Positions 18,226-27,872 of a DNA stretch of 64,000 nucleotides are shown piece by piece; positions within the stretch are counted from its first letter, which is position 1, and the number at the start of each line of letters is the position of its first letter. Below the pieces are notes generated by a model, which was given only the letters and a program-made list of their open reading frames with translations, did not search any database and was not told the origin of the DNA. Made by a program: the position numbers and the translations under genes. The DNA is from Sediminitomix flava (GTDB taxonomy: Bacteria; Bacteroidota; Bacteroidia; Cytophagales; Flammeovirgaceae), in the NCBI RefSeq assembly GCF_003149185.1, contig NZ_QGDO01000001.1, forward strand, positions 558,001 to 622,000, in the 5' to 3' direction.

Positions 18226-18720
18226 TTACTTTATATAATGGTAAATTCCATCTAATTGCTCCAAATCCGATAGACTTTCACACTTACTTATTGCTTGGTG
18301 AACTGTTCCACTTGGAAACTCTTTCAGCTCTTCAAAAGGAACAAATCTTATTTCCTTTATGATCTGTTCATTCTCTTCCAACTCAGGGTCAATACCTTGT
18401 TCTAGTTCACCTCCAAGAATATTTACACGAAAAAAAAACTCAACTGCATGTAAAGGTTTCTCTAAATATTCATGAGCGAATAAAAACCTTTCCACTTCTA
18501 CAGTTAAGCCTGTCTCTTCTAAAAACTCTCTTTTTAATGCTGATTTAAGATCTTCTCCATAATCAACTCCACCTCCAGGAGGAACCCAAAGAAAGCCTTT
18601 ATCTCCTAAAGAGCTATGTTTAATTAATAAGAGTTGGTTATCATCAATACACAAACCACAAACCCTTACTCGGAGTCTGTTTCCAAATTTCTCTTTGATT
18701 GCATTCGTTTGTGAGTCCAT
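18226..18720 (-). CDS. NUDIX hydrolase
   Basis: 164 aa from the ATG at 18720. The Nudix box fits the full GX5EX7REUXEEXGU pattern at residues 50-72: G50, E56, R64-E65, E68-E69, G71. It hydrolyses a nucleoside diphosphate linked to another group; the substrate is unknown. An upstream ATG at 18756 would add 12 residues, but an exact -7 promoter element lies at 18745-18753 inside that stretch, favouring the shorter start. First gene of a probable Nudix-pyrR-pyrB operon, suggesting nucleotide clean-up. Confidence 0.85.
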   Translation of the reverse strand: MDSQTNAIKEKFGNRLRVRVCGLCIDDNQLLLIKHSSLGDKGFLWVPPGGGVDYGEDLKSALKREFLEETGLTVEVERFLFAHEYLEKPLHAVEFFFRVNILGGELEQGIDPELEENEQIIKEIRFVPFEELKEFPSGTVHQAISKCESLSDLEQLDGIYHYIK

Positions 18721-18744
18721 CTTATTGCGGTTTGGATAAATCTC

Positions 18745-18753
18745 CCAAAGATA
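18745..18753 (-). promoter_or_regulatory. -7 element of the Nudix-pyrR-pyrB operon
   Basis: On the minus strand this reads TATCTTTGG, an exact TAnnTTTG match. The first T of the element is 33 bases upstream of the ATG at 18720. The -33 element is weak. It decides the Nudix start codon, since it would otherwise be within the coding region. Confidence 0.45.
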
Positions 18754-18793
18754 CAAAACGATTTTTTTTCATAAAGTATCACAATGTTTTTTA

Positions 18794-18828
18794 TACAAAA
18801 AAAACCTCTTAGTCGAAACTAAGAGGTT
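18794..18828 (-). terminator. terminator of the atp operon
   Basis: 11-base arms (18803-18813 and 18818-18828) with a 4-base loop; on the minus strand an eight-T run follows. It lies just after atpG. Confidence 0.9.
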
Positions 18829-18856
18829 AATATCTTTAGGTATGCTTTTTCCTAAA

Positions 18857-19753
18857 TTAAGAACTTTGTGACAATGCTTCTGCACCACTAACGATCTCGA
18901 GAATTTCAGTAGTAATAGCAGCCTGTCTACTTTGGTTATAAAGAAGTGTAAGTTCTTTAATCAATTCCCCAGCATTATCTGTGGCTTTGTCCATCGCAGA
19001 CATACGAGAACCTTGCTCAGAGGCATTAGAATCAAGAATCTTAGTGTAGAATTCGATCTTCATTGATTTAGGGATCAACTCAGAAATGATTTCTTCTTTC
19101 GAAGGTTCGAAAATGAAATCTAATTCTTTACCTGACTCTTTAGTCTCATCCTCTTTTTTTACTGCTGGCAAGAATAGGTCTGTTCTAGTTTCTTGAGTTA
19201 CCACATTGATAAACTCATTATAAACTACCTCAACAGCATCGTACTTACCATCAAGGAAACCACTCATTGCATATTCAGCGACTTCCTTCGCTTTTTCGAA
19301 GCTAAGGTCCTGTAACAAGTCTCTATAAGTACTGTTTACATTTGCATTCAAACGTCTGAAAACATCATCACCTTTTGAACCAATAGTTAAAAGTTCTAAG
19401 TTTCCAGCTTCGTTTTGTGCTGAATATTTCTCAGTCATCAAGGATTTTGTAGCCTTGATCACGTTAGAATTGAAAGCTCCACAAAGACCTTTATCAGAGG
19501 TAATTAGCACAACCAACACATTCTCAACCTCTCTTTCTACAGAATAAGGGTTCCCGATAGTTACATCTGGCCCCAAAGTAGAAGAAACATTATCGATGAT
19601 AGATGTCAATTTCTGCGAGTAAGGACGCATCTGCGTGATTTTCTCTTGTGCTCTACGCAATTTAGCTGCCGCTACCATTTTCATGGCCTTGGTAATCTGC
19701 TGCGTAGAGGTTACAGATCCGATCCTTTCTTTTACTTCTTTAAGACTTGCCAT
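18857..19753 (-). CDS. atpG: ATP synthase F1 gamma subunit
   Basis: 298 aa. The gamma subunit is the central rotor shaft of F1. The N-terminal helix 'LKEVKERIGSVTSTQQITKAMKMVAAAKLRRAQ' region and the C-terminal helix with 'SRMSAMDKATDNAGELI' and 'YNQSRQAAITTEILEIVSGA' are both diagnostic. It is the last gene of the minus-strand atp operon, 55 bases after atpA. The usual downstream partners atpD (beta) and atpC (epsilon) do not follow; the operon ends at a strong terminator. Confidence 0.97.
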   Translation of the reverse strand: MASLKEVKERIGSVTSTQQITKAMKMVAAAKLRRAQEKITQMRPYSQKLTSIIDNVSSTLGPDVTIGNPYSVEREVENVLVVLITSDKGLCGAFNSNVIKATKSLMTEKYSAQNEAGNLELLTIGSKGDDVFRRLNANVNSTYRDLLQDLSFEKAKEVAEYAMSGFLDGKYDAVEVVYNEFINVVTQETRTDLFLPAVKKEDETKESGKELDFIFEPSKEEIISELIPKSMKIEFYTKILDSNASEQGSRMSAMDKATDNAGELIKELTLLYNQSRQAAITTEILEIVSGAEALSQSS

Positions 19754-19808
19754 TAGCTCTCAAATTTAATTCTTAAGGGTTGAGTGAAAACCCAACCCTT
19801 AATGGCTA

Positions 19809-21389
19809 TTATATAGAATAATTTTTAGCTACTTCTGTACCAACAGATTTCAAAGTTGCTTGTGCCTCATCTGTCCACTTACCTGAAGCGATTTCCTTCA
19901 TTGTATCTTCAGATTTTTTCCAAAGAACATCAACGAATTCAGCAGAGAAAGCTTGCACTTTATCAACTGGAACTGGATCAAGAACACCTTTTGTAGAAGC
20001 GAAGATTACAGCTACCTGCTCTTCAACTCTCATTGGTGAGTACTGACCTTGTTTCAGCATCTCTTGGTTTTTCTGACCTCTTTCGATAGTCAATTTAGTT
20101 ACAGGGTCCAAATCAGAACCAAACTTAGCAAATGCTTCCAATTCACGGAACTGAGCCAAGTCAAGTTTCAATGTACCTGCTACTTTCTTCATAGGTTTGA
20201 TCTGAGCAGAACCTCCTACACGAGATACTGAGATACCTACGTTAATTGCTGGACGGATACCTGAGTCAAACAAGTTTTTCTCCAAGAAGATCTGTCCATC
20301 AGTAATCGAAATTACGTTTGTTGGGATATATGCAGAAACGTCACCCGATTGTGTTTCGATAATTGGAAGTGCAGTCAATGAACCACCACCTTTCACCATG
20401 CCTTTGATAGAGTCTGGAAGGTCATTCATGTTCTGTGCGATATCATCGTTATCGTTGATTTTCGCAGCTCTTTCCAATAGACGAGAGTGAACGTAGAAAA
20501 TATCACCTGGATATGCCTCACGTCCTGGAGGACGTCTTAGAAGCAATGATACCTCACGATAAGCAACTGCTTGCTTAGAAAGGTCATCATAAATAATCAA
20601 TGCATGGCCTCCCGTATCACGGATAAACTCACCAATAGCTGCACCTGCGAAAGGAGCATAATACTGCATTGGAGCTGGATCAGAAGCGTTAGCTGTTACA
20701 ATAGTAGTATATGCCATTGCACCTGCTTTTTCCAAAGTAGATACAAGACCTGCTACTGTAGAAGCTTTCTGACCTACGGCTACATAGATACAGTGTACTG
20801 GCTCACCTTTATCGTAGAATTCTTTCTGGTTGATGATAGCATCAACTGCTACTGCAGTTTTACCAGTTTGACGGTCACCAATGATCAACTCACGCTGACC
20901 ACGTCCGATTGGTACCATAGAGTCAATAGACTTGATACCTGTTTGAAGTGGTTGTTCTACAGGCTGACGGAACAATACACCAGGAGCTTTACGCTCCAAA
21001 GGCATTTCGTAAGTATCACCTTCAATTGGACCTTTACCATCAATTGGGTTACCAAGTGCATCCAATACACGACCAAATACGCCCTTACCTACTTGTAAAG
21101 AAGCAATACGGCCAGATCTTTTTACAGATGATCCTTCTGATACTTTAGAAGATTCACCAAAAAGTACCGCACCAACATTGTCCTCTTCAAGGTTAAGAAC
21201 TAGTCCGATTAATCCACTTTCGAACTCCAAAAGTTCACCTGCTTCCGCATTTGTGAGTCCATAAATACGCGCAACACCGTCACCTACTTGAAGAACGGTT
21301 CCAACTTCTTCTAGTTCTGACTCAAACTTGAAATTGGAAAGTTGCTCTCTTAGAATCGCAGACACTTCGTCTGGTCTTACCTGAGCCAT
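19809..21389 (-). CDS. atpA: ATP synthase F1 alpha subunit
   Basis: 526 aa. Non-catalytic nucleotide-binding subunit of F1. The P-loop '[13 protein letters not shown]' is near residue 170, Walker B-like '[12 protein letters not shown]', and the signature '[26 protein letters not shown]' spans the conserved alpha-subunit block (split here in the reading only). The N-terminal '[16 protein letters not shown]' binds the delta subunit. It is one of the more G+C-rich genes of the window, as expected for high expression. Follows atpH by 37 bases. Confidence 0.98.
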   Translation of the reverse strand: MAQVRPDEVSAILREQLSNFKFESELEEVGTVLQVGDGVARIYGLTNAEAGELLEFESGLIGLVLNLEEDNVGAVLFGESSKVSEGSSVKRSGRIASLQVGKGVFGRVLDALGNPIDGKGPIEGDTYEMPLERKAPGVLFRQPVEQPLQTGIKSIDSMVPIGRGQRELIIGDRQTGKTAVAVDAIINQKEFYDKGEPVHCIYVAVGQKASTVAGLVSTLEKAGAMAYTTIVTANASDPAPMQYYAPFAGAAIGEFIRDTGGHALIIYDDLSKQAVAYREVSLLLRRPPGREAYPGDIFYVHSRLLERAAKINDNDDIAQNMNDLPDSIKGMVKGGGSLTALPIIETQSGDVSAYIPTNVISITDGQIFLEKNLFDSGIRPAINVGISVSRVGGSAQIKPMKKVAGTLKLDLAQFRELEAFAKFGSDLDPVTKLTIERGQKNQEMLKQGQYSPMRVEEQVAVIFASTKGVLDPVPVDKVQAFSAEFVDVLWKKSEDTMKEIASGKWTDEAQATLKSVGTEVAKNYSI

Positions 21390-21426
21390 GCTAATTTATG
21401 TTTTAAGATTATTTTCAAAAATTTCT

Positions 21427-21969
21427 TTATACCAGTTGAGCTTTCAATTGGTTTAATTTTGATTTCACAGAGCGATCGATTTTCAAATCATCTCCGATAT
21501 TCAAAACAAATCCTCCAATTAGCTCTTTATCTACTTCAGTATCCAAAAGGACCTTCTCTTTGCCAGAATACTTTGTTACCATTTGTACAAATGATGACTT
21601 CAGTGATTCATTAAGCTCAAAAGGAGTAGAAACTTTAGCAACCTGAATTTCATGCAAAGCATTGTATTCATTGATTACTGCTTCTGAGATTGACAGAAGA
21701 ATAGCTTCTCTACCTTTAAAACTAACTAGCTTAAGAAAGTCAGCAGAAATTGGATCTAATGTAGCCTTAAAGAGACCTTCTAAAATCTCATTTTTCTTTT
21801 CAGAAGAAATGATAGGGTTAGACAGGACTACTCTAAGTTCACGACTTGCTAGCAAGGTATCTTTGACCTCAGTGAAATCTTGTTTTACAACTTCCAATTT
21901 CCCTTGGTCTTTCGCCATCGTAATAAGCGACTTTGCATACCTTTGAGCAGCTCTTGTATTAGCACTCAT
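21427..21969 (-). CDS. atpH: ATP synthase delta subunit
   Basis: 180 aa. Peripheral stalk subunit joining F1 to the b subunits. OSCP/delta pattern: 'AQRYAKSLITMAKDQGKLE' at the N-terminus and 'DTEVDKELIGGFVLNIGDDLKIDRSVKSKLNQL' region at the C-terminus. Position between atpF and atpA supports the call; 45 bases follow atpF. Confidence 0.95.
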   Translation of the reverse strand: MSANTRAAQRYAKSLITMAKDQGKLEVVKQDFTEVKDTLLASRELRVVLSNPIISSEKKNEILEGLFKATLDPISADFLKLVSFKGREAILLSISEAVINEYNALHEIQVAKVSTPFELNESLKSSFVQMVTKYSGKEKVLLDTEVDKELIGGFVLNIGDDLKIDRSVKSKLNQLKAQLV

Positions 21970-22014
21970 ATTCCTAATGACTTAAAAGTTAAACCAAAGA
22001 ATTTATAGTATGCC

Positions 22015-22512
22015 TTATCTTACGGCACTTACCTCTTCTACTAGCTCAGCAACAAGTTTTTCCTGAGCAGCATCTGTAGATAACTTCTCATTCAAAATCT
22101 TTTCAGCAATAGAAATTGACATTTCTGCCAATTGAGCTTTCACCTCATTCATTGCTGCTTGTCTTTCTGCTACAATTGAAGCATTAGCATTGTCTAAGAT
22201 CAACTTAGCTTCAGTTTGAGCTTGCTCTTTCGCTTCTTGAACAATTTTATTAGCGTTAGCTTTTGCATCGTTCAAAATCTCTTCACGCTCAGCTCTCGCT
22301 TCCTTCTTCATATCCTCAATTGTAGACTTCAAGTCTGTAACTGAAGTACGAGCTTCCTCTGCATCTTTAAGCGCTTTATCGATCGAATCTTCACGATCTC
22401 TCAATGCAGCTGAGATTTGAGGAAAAACTTTAAGACCTAAGATGAGAAATACAATCAGGAAAGCTACCGCAGTCCAAAATATCAGACCTACTCCAGGAGT
22501 TACGATACTCAT
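22015..22512 (-). CDS. atpF: ATP synthase F0 b subunit
   Basis: 165 aa. One membrane helix at about 8-28 ('LIFWTAVAFLIVFLILGLKV'), then a long charged coiled coil rich in Ala, Glu and Lys that forms the stator stalk. A stem-loop (22559-22596) separates it from atpE. Confidence 0.95.
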   Translation of the reverse strand: MSIVTPGVGLIFWTAVAFLIVFLILGLKVFPQISAALRDREDSIDKALKDAEEARTSVTDLKSTIEDMKKEARAEREEILNDAKANANKIVQEAKEQAQTEAKLILDNANASIVAERQAAMNEVKAQLAEMSISIAEKILNEKLSTDAAQEKLVAELVEEVSAVR

Positions 22513-22558
22513 TTCTTCTCTATATATGTTTATAAAAAAAACAATTCAAGCTTTAAAG

Positions 22559-22596
22559 AGAACCTGAGCCTCGGCTACCCCTACAACTCAGGTTCT
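22559..22596 (-). other. intercistronic stem-loop between atpE and atpF
   Basis: Perfect 10-base arms (22559-22568 and 22587-22596) with an 18-base loop. No T-run follows on the minus strand. It is likely an mRNA-stabilising or processing hairpin downstream of atpE rather than a full terminator. This would fit the need for many more c subunits than b subunits. Confidence 0.6.
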
Positions 22597-22617
22597 TGGT
22601 ACGTCAATCTTTCTCTA

Positions 22618-22875
<258 letters not shown>

Positions 22876-22924
22876 TTAAAAGTTGAAAATTAATTAAAAT
22901 ATATAAATATGATCTTTATTCAGA

Positions 22925-23980
22925 TTAATGATGATCTTGTACTGCATCACCTATAAATAATGCTGTTAGCAGCGTGAAAATGTAAGCTTGAAGTGCTGCT
23001 ACAAAAAGTTCTAGGAAGAACAATGGAACAACGATCAAACCAACAGGAGCTGCAATAGCTGCATTTTGGAAGATGAAAATCATACATATGAATGACAAGA
23101 TGATGATGTGACCTGCTGTAATGTTTGCAAATAGACGAACCATCAAGGCGAAAGGCTTAGAAAGCACACCAATAAGTTCTACTGCAGGCATCAAAGGAAG
23201 AGGAAACTTCAACCACCATGGCACACCAGGAGTATTGAAGATATGTCCCCAGTAATGCTTATTACCACTAAGGTTTACAATCAACATAGTAATAACTGCC
23301 ATTGTCATTGTAAAGGCAATATTACCAGAAGTATTGGCTGCACCTGGTAGAAGTCCTAACAAGTTGTTTATCCAAATAAAGAAGAATAAACACAACAAAT
23401 AAGGGAAGTACTTCATGTACTTTTTCTTACCCAAGTTAGGAATAGCAATTTCATCTCTTACGAAAATGATAATTGGCTCAACCAAAGATTGGATTCCTTT
23501 TGGAGCTTGTCCTGGACGCTTCTTGTAACCGTTTGCAACAGCACTGAAAACAATCAACATAATAATTACCGAAAGCAACATTGAAGCTGCGTTTTTAGTA
23601 ATTGACAGATCGATTGGATGTGCTCCACTCAATTCTGTGATGTGTCCATGATCTAATTTATACTCACGATCATCTTTTTTGACAGTGTGTCCATGATCAA
23701 AAGCACTAGACATAAAAACATCTAAATTACCATCGGTATAAAGGATAACAGGAAGAGGTATCGACAAGTGATGTTCGTGCCCTTCTTCGTCTTCCCAGTC
23801 GGCAAAGTGCCAACTATAATCGTCAATAACGTGGTGGATAATCAGTTCACCCACATTCAATTCTTCCCCTCCGTTATCTTCTCCTGTAGCAGCAGCTTGA
23901 GCCGAGTTTAGGCCAAACCAACCGCATAAGGCGATACTAAGGATCCAAATTCTCACCGCAGAAATGTTCAAGTTCTTCAT
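22925..23980 (-). CDS. atpB: ATP synthase F0 a subunit
   Basis: 351 aa, longer than the usual 250-270. A signal-like segment (1-29) and a His/Asp/Glu-rich periplasmic region to about residue 130 precede the canonical membrane domain; this extension is common in Bacteroidota. The essential arginine is Arg282 in 'ALMVRLFANITAGH'. It forms the proton half-channels against the c-ring. It follows an atpI-like gene by 8 bases. Confidence 0.95.
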   Translation of the reverse strand: MKNLNISAVRIWILSIALCGWFGLNSAQAAATGEDNGGEELNVGELIIHHVIDDYSWHFADWEDEEGHEHHLSIPLPVILYTDGNLDVFMSSAFDHGHTVKKDDREYKLDHGHITELSGAHPIDLSITKNAASMLLSVIIMLIVFSAVANGYKKRPGQAPKGIQSLVEPIIIFVRDEIAIPNLGKKKYMKYFPYLLCLFFFIWINNLLGLLPGAANTSGNIAFTMTMAVITMLIVNLSGNKHYWGHIFNTPGVPWWLKFPLPLMPAVELIGVLSKPFALMVRLFANITAGHIIILSFICMIFIFQNAAIAAPVGLIVVPLFFLELFVAALQAYIFTLLTALFIGDAVQDHH

Positions 23981-23988
23981 TGGAATCT

Positions 23989-24393
23989 TTAATCTCTATC
24001 AGATTTTTGGCGCAATTTAGAGAATAAGTTAATAATTTCAAACACAGTGAACGAGAAATAGAAAATGAAAAATGCAATCGTAAACTGCAATTTCAAATCT
24101 GGAAATTTAAAGAAGTATAAAACGATCACAATCAATGAAAAAAACATTCGAAAGATCATTACTCCCATAAAATAATTTCCCAGCTCAAAGATACCTTGCT
24201 TACCTCCAGACATTGTCACAAAGTAAGATATCAACACCAAAAACACGTTAAATCCTAACGATGTAATCACCAAATGTAAGGGCATCTCCGCTATCTCCCA
24301 CTCTCCGACTAAAAAACTTCCAACCGAAAAAAGTATTGTTAAGACGAATGTCCCAATTAGAAACACTTTGTTTTGTCCTAGCATTATCTCCAC
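23989..24393 (-). CDS. AtpI-like small membrane protein, first gene of the atp operon
   Basis: 134 aa with four predicted membrane helices and a basic tail ('LFSKLRQKSDRD'). It occupies the position of atpI/uncI and is 8 bases upstream of atpB, so cotranscription is almost certain. Proteins at this position help c-ring assembly or cation supply in other bacteria; sequence identity to AtpI cannot be shown by eye. The AtpZ-type gene often found upstream is not present. A second ATG lies at residue 4. Confidence 0.7.
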   Translation of the reverse strand: MEIMLGQNKVFLIGTFVLTILFSVGSFLVGEWEIAEMPLHLVITSLGFNVFLVLISYFVTMSGGKQGIFELGNYFMGVMIFRMFFSLIVIVLYFFKFPDLKLQFTIAFFIFYFSFTVFEIINLFSKLRQKSDRD

Positions 24394-24427
24394 CTTTTAA
24401 ACTTACTACTGCTTTTATTTTTCAGTA

Positions 24428-24458
24428 CAAACTTAAGGCTTTCTTCTTAAGGCATAAA
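24428..24458 (-). promoter_or_regulatory. probable promoter of the atp operon
   Basis: On the minus strand, TAAGTTTG (24428-24435) matches the -7 element exactly, and TTTA (24455-24458) is a near match to the -33 TTTG with a 19-base spacer. The leader would be about 28 bases. Confidence 0.5.
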
Positions 24459-24610
24459 GTAATTCGAGCGTAATTTTCACATTTTTAGTTTAGGAAATGA
24501 AATTTTTTGGACTTTTTTTATGCTAAAGAATTGAAAAAAATTCACAAGAATTTAATATTATTTGCTAATGCAGCTTAAAATCAGCTTAATATGAGCTTTT
24601 TATCTTTCTT

Positions 24611-26086
24611 CTATTTTTTGCGTCTTTTCCCCCAATTTTTAAGGTCTTTCACAATTTTCTTCAAATTTTCCTTCTTACCTGGATGATAAAAAATATGTTC
24701 ATCAAAGGCCGGAAGTAATTTTGCATTGGTTTCATGACCGAAAATAACTTGAAAGAAAAAATGACCTTTATCACGTCGATCTCTAATTTCTAAAGACAGT
24801 TTTGGATCAAGCTGTGGCATATCTCCATCCGTCAACAATAAAACATCAGCAGATTTGTACGGTTTCTCAGCTAAAAGGTCTAAGCTTTTACGGATTGCTT
24901 TTGAAGTATCTGTTCCTCCTGCAAACGACATTTTTAAAAACTCAATCAATTCTTGTAAGGAATGCTGGAATTGGGTTAACTCTAAAGTTTGAATCTCTTT
25001 TGAGAATGAAATCAAAAAACACTTTCTATTCTCCCTCAGTGCAACTTTCAACAAGCCAAAACATAAAACTTTAGCTGTTTTTTCAGCTACACCCCACATA
25101 GAAGCACTTGTATCAACACAAATAATTATTGGACCTTTTCTATTTTCATCTCCTTCACCACTTTTTTTCTTCTTTTCGTCTTCTGTCTTTAGCTTATCTT
25201 TCCCTGTTAATTGAAAAGTTTGAAGTTTCTTTTCTGCATATTTTTGAAAAAAGATAGTCGAAGTTTTCTCCTCGCTCAACAGTGATAGTTCAATAGGAAG
25301 TACATATGACAGTTCATTACTTTCATGCACTCCAACTACTTCTTCTTTTCTTGAATAACTTATTTGGATTTTTTCTTTAACAACACCCTCCAGATCTTTA
25401 TCCATCAACTCTTGTTCAGCCTTACGATACCTACCCAGAAGATCTGCTAATTCTTGTAATTCACCTTCATTTTCTAATAATTCATCGTAATGCTCCAACA
25501 CTTTAAAACCAGTATCTCGCCATACACCTTTTGTCTTCCCTACAAGCTTACTGTAAGAATTTGTGAATGGATCTAGCATTTTTTCAAGCTTTAGATATTT
25601 CTCAACTTTCTTATTGAGACGCTTCATACGTTCTCTCTTCCCACCCTTATTGCTGTTTTTTTGTTTACCGAAAGTCAATTTTTTCGATAATGAAGACAGC
25701 ATTCTTGAAACCTTATTTTTCTTTTGATTAGAGTTTTGAGACTTGGAAGATGACGAGCTAAAAGAAGCAGACTTTTTAATTTTAATCTGCTCCTCTAAAA
25801 ACTTTATAAGGTCTAAAACCACCTCTTTCCTTAAAGCATCATGTTTTTTGAGTTGATCTTGAAGTCCTGGAGTATCCAATACTTCATGAACAATATCATA
25901 AAGCCAACTAAAATCTGAGGAATTCGATGTCTGTCGGTGAGTAATATTTTTTCCTTTAGCAACCCGTTCAAGATAAGCACATAAATTCTTTCGTTGTTTC
26001 CGACTACCCAAAGTGCCGAAAAGACGAAACATTTCGAGCTTTTCTTCTAAACGTTGGTCTATATCTTGGTCTTTACTTTCAAGCAC
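24611..26086 (-). CDS. ViaA-like VWA/CoxE-type protein
   Basis: 491 aa cytoplasmic protein. A charged helical N-terminal half is followed by a VWA domain at about 315-491 with an intact MIDAS: D325-T-S-A-S329, Thr in 'GGTDTSKAIRKSL', and 'LLLTDGDM'. It sits directly after the RavA-like AAA+ gene (39-base gap), the ravA-viaA arrangement. In E. coli the pair acts as a membrane-linked chaperone for respiratory complexes and affects aminoglycoside uptake; the role here is inferred. A Ser/Lys-rich linker (about 100-150) is unusually polar. Confidence 0.8.
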   Translation of the reverse strand: MLESKDQDIDQRLEEKLEMFRLFGTLGSRKQRKNLCAYLERVAKGKNITHRQTSNSSDFSWLYDIVHEVLDTPGLQDQLKKHDALRKEVVLDLIKFLEEQIKIKKSASFSSSSSKSQNSNQKKNKVSRMLSSLSKKLTFGKQKNSNKGGKRERMKRLNKKVEKYLKLEKMLDPFTNSYSKLVGKTKGVWRDTGFKVLEHYDELLENEGELQELADLLGRYRKAEQELMDKDLEGVVKEKIQISYSRKEEVVGVHESNELSYVLPIELSLLSEEKTSTIFFQKYAEKKLQTFQLTGKDKLKTEDEKKKKSGEGDENRKGPIIICVDTSASMWGVAEKTAKVLCFGLLKVALRENRKCFLISFSKEIQTLELTQFQHSLQELIEFLKMSFAGGTDTSKAIRKSLDLLAEKPYKSADVLLLTDGDMPQLDPKLSLEIRDRRDKGHFFFQVIFGHETNAKLLPAFDEHIFYHPGKKENLKKIVKDLKNWGKRRKK

Positions 26087-26125
26087 ATTATTTCAATTAT
26101 CATAAAACAGAATACATAAAAACAA

Positions 26126-27670
26126 TTACGAGCGATATGATGACTTCACCTTCTCGATCTTCAGCTTTCTTTCTAGAACAACTCTTAAAGTCTCATTCAG
26201 TGAATCGTGAAATAAATTTTGCGTCTGTTCATTCAAGAATAGACTGCCTACTACTTTCTCACTTGCTCGATAATCTGCAATTTGTTCAGCTACCTCATTT
26301 AGATAATTGAGTATTTGATTTGCCTCTTGATCGAATTCGGCCACCTTTTCTTGTGATATTTTTCGAATAACAAATCCTGTACGTTGCTGTTGTGAAGACT
26401 TCAGCTTAAACCTTCTATATGTATTATTGATACTCACCTCCACCTCATCGGCTGCGAGCTTACTGATAGAATATTTTTGAGATTGGGAAGATGCATTATA
26501 AAGGGACATGGTCGTAATTGCCCCTGATAAAATCTCAAAATCTTCTTTTAAAATGCGGTCAAAAGAACTATCGAAATTGCTAATTCGGTAATATCTCTCA
26601 TCAAACAGTTCGGGTAAATACGCATTTAGCGTCTTTGCTTCTTTCGTTTCTTCCTCTACTTCTTCTTGAAACTCATCAATTTTATTTTTCAACGCATCAA
26701 GACTGAATTTTGTACTAAATCCATATTTTTGAATTGCTTCACCAACCCATCTTGCCACCAAATCCATTTGTACTGGGTTATTCCAAATACAATGCATCAT
26801 CACAAAACAATCCATCAGATCAACTTCTTTCCGTCCATTTAAGAAAGCAGATGTTCGTATCAGACGAATGATTTTTCGCCATCTCCTATCAGAAACATAG
26901 ATTATATCGTCATGATTAGCTTTTTGCTGAGACTCGGTATTATATGATTTGATGTACTTTCGGATGACTGAAATGACTTTACGAACTTCTTTGGGAACTT
27001 CTATTTCATCAATTAAAGCATCCCAATGTGCCAATTCTTCAACTGAAATTTGAAGATTTTGGTCTAGTTCTATATCCTCAGGAATAGTGGAAGTAATCAT
27101 ATCAAAGAAATGATCATCTTCTTGAATCCCATAAACATAATATCTCAATAAGAAACGATCCCACAACGCTTCGAGTCCTTCACCCCGCGCTGGAAGCTCA
27201 TTGGACGCAGCAAGAAGACCTTGAAGTTTTACTTTAACTTCTTGTTCTCCATTTCTATAAAGTTTTTCATTGATGACTGTCAATAATGCATTTTGGATAG
27301 ATGGCCCTGCTTTCCAGATTTCATCTAAAAATACAACAGAAGCTCCAGGCAAGTAATGATCGGTTAGTCTTTCAAACTTATCTTCCTTACTTAACTTGTG
27401 AATAGAAACAGGTCCAAATATTTCATCGGGAGTACTGAATCTATTCATTAAGTATTCAAAAGACTTTCCATCTTTGAAAGCATGCTTTAATCTCCTTGCT
27501 ACCATACTTTTTGCTACACCCGGAGGGCCTAACATAAAAATACTTTCACCCGCAATTGCACTTAAAAAAGCTAACGCAATTACTTCTTCTCTTTCATAAA
27601 GACCTACACTCATTTCATTTAAGAGCTGTGAAGTCCTTACTTTTATAGAATTAAATTCGTTTGTAATCAT
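26126..27670 (-). CDS. RavA-like MoxR-family AAA+ ATPase
   Basis: 514 aa. Walker A G48-P-P-G-V-A-K-S55, Walker B 'SVVFLDEIWKAGP', sensor 1 'LAASNELPARGEG', and sensor-region 'ALWDRFLLRYYV' identify the RavA subfamily of MoxR AAA+ ATPases. A helical C-terminal region (about 320-514) corresponds to the partner-binding part, though its sequence is not conserved. With the VWA gene downstream it forms a ravA-viaA chaperone pair. It is near the atp operon, but the respiratory link is only suggestive. Confidence 0.85.
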   Translation of the reverse strand: MITNEFNSIKVRTSQLLNEMSVGLYEREEVIALAFLSAIAGESIFMLGPPGVAKSMVARRLKHAFKDGKSFEYLMNRFSTPDEIFGPVSIHKLSKEDKFERLTDHYLPGASVVFLDEIWKAGPSIQNALLTVINEKLYRNGEQEVKVKLQGLLAASNELPARGEGLEALWDRFLLRYYVYGIQEDDHFFDMITSTIPEDIELDQNLQISVEELAHWDALIDEIEVPKEVRKVISVIRKYIKSYNTESQQKANHDDIIYVSDRRWRKIIRLIRTSAFLNGRKEVDLMDCFVMMHCIWNNPVQMDLVARWVGEAIQKYGFSTKFSLDALKNKIDEFQEEVEEETKEAKTLNAYLPELFDERYYRISNFDSSFDRILKEDFEILSGAITTMSLYNASSQSQKYSISKLAADEVEVSINNTYRRFKLKSSQQQRTGFVIRKISQEKVAEFDQEANQILNYLNEVAEQIADYRASEKVVGSLFLNEQTQNLFHDSLNETLRVVLERKLKIEKVKSSYRS

Positions 27671-27872
27671 TGTATCAATGCCAACACTTGGTCGTGTCGG
27701 GTACTTGGTTAGTAGTCTTTACGGTTACGCTGTTCTTACAGGGAAGAACTACCTTATAACAGATAGTGAGTTAGAGATGTTTAATATGAGTTATGGCATA
27801 AGCCGAATATTCCTTCTTTATTCTCCCCTACTACATATCAATATGATACAATTTTTTGATTTTTCAAAACAA

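Noticed and set aside
20571-21098. 175-residue plus-strand frame
   Set aside because: Wholly antisense to atpA; biased Cys/Thr/Trp content is a mirror of atpA codons.
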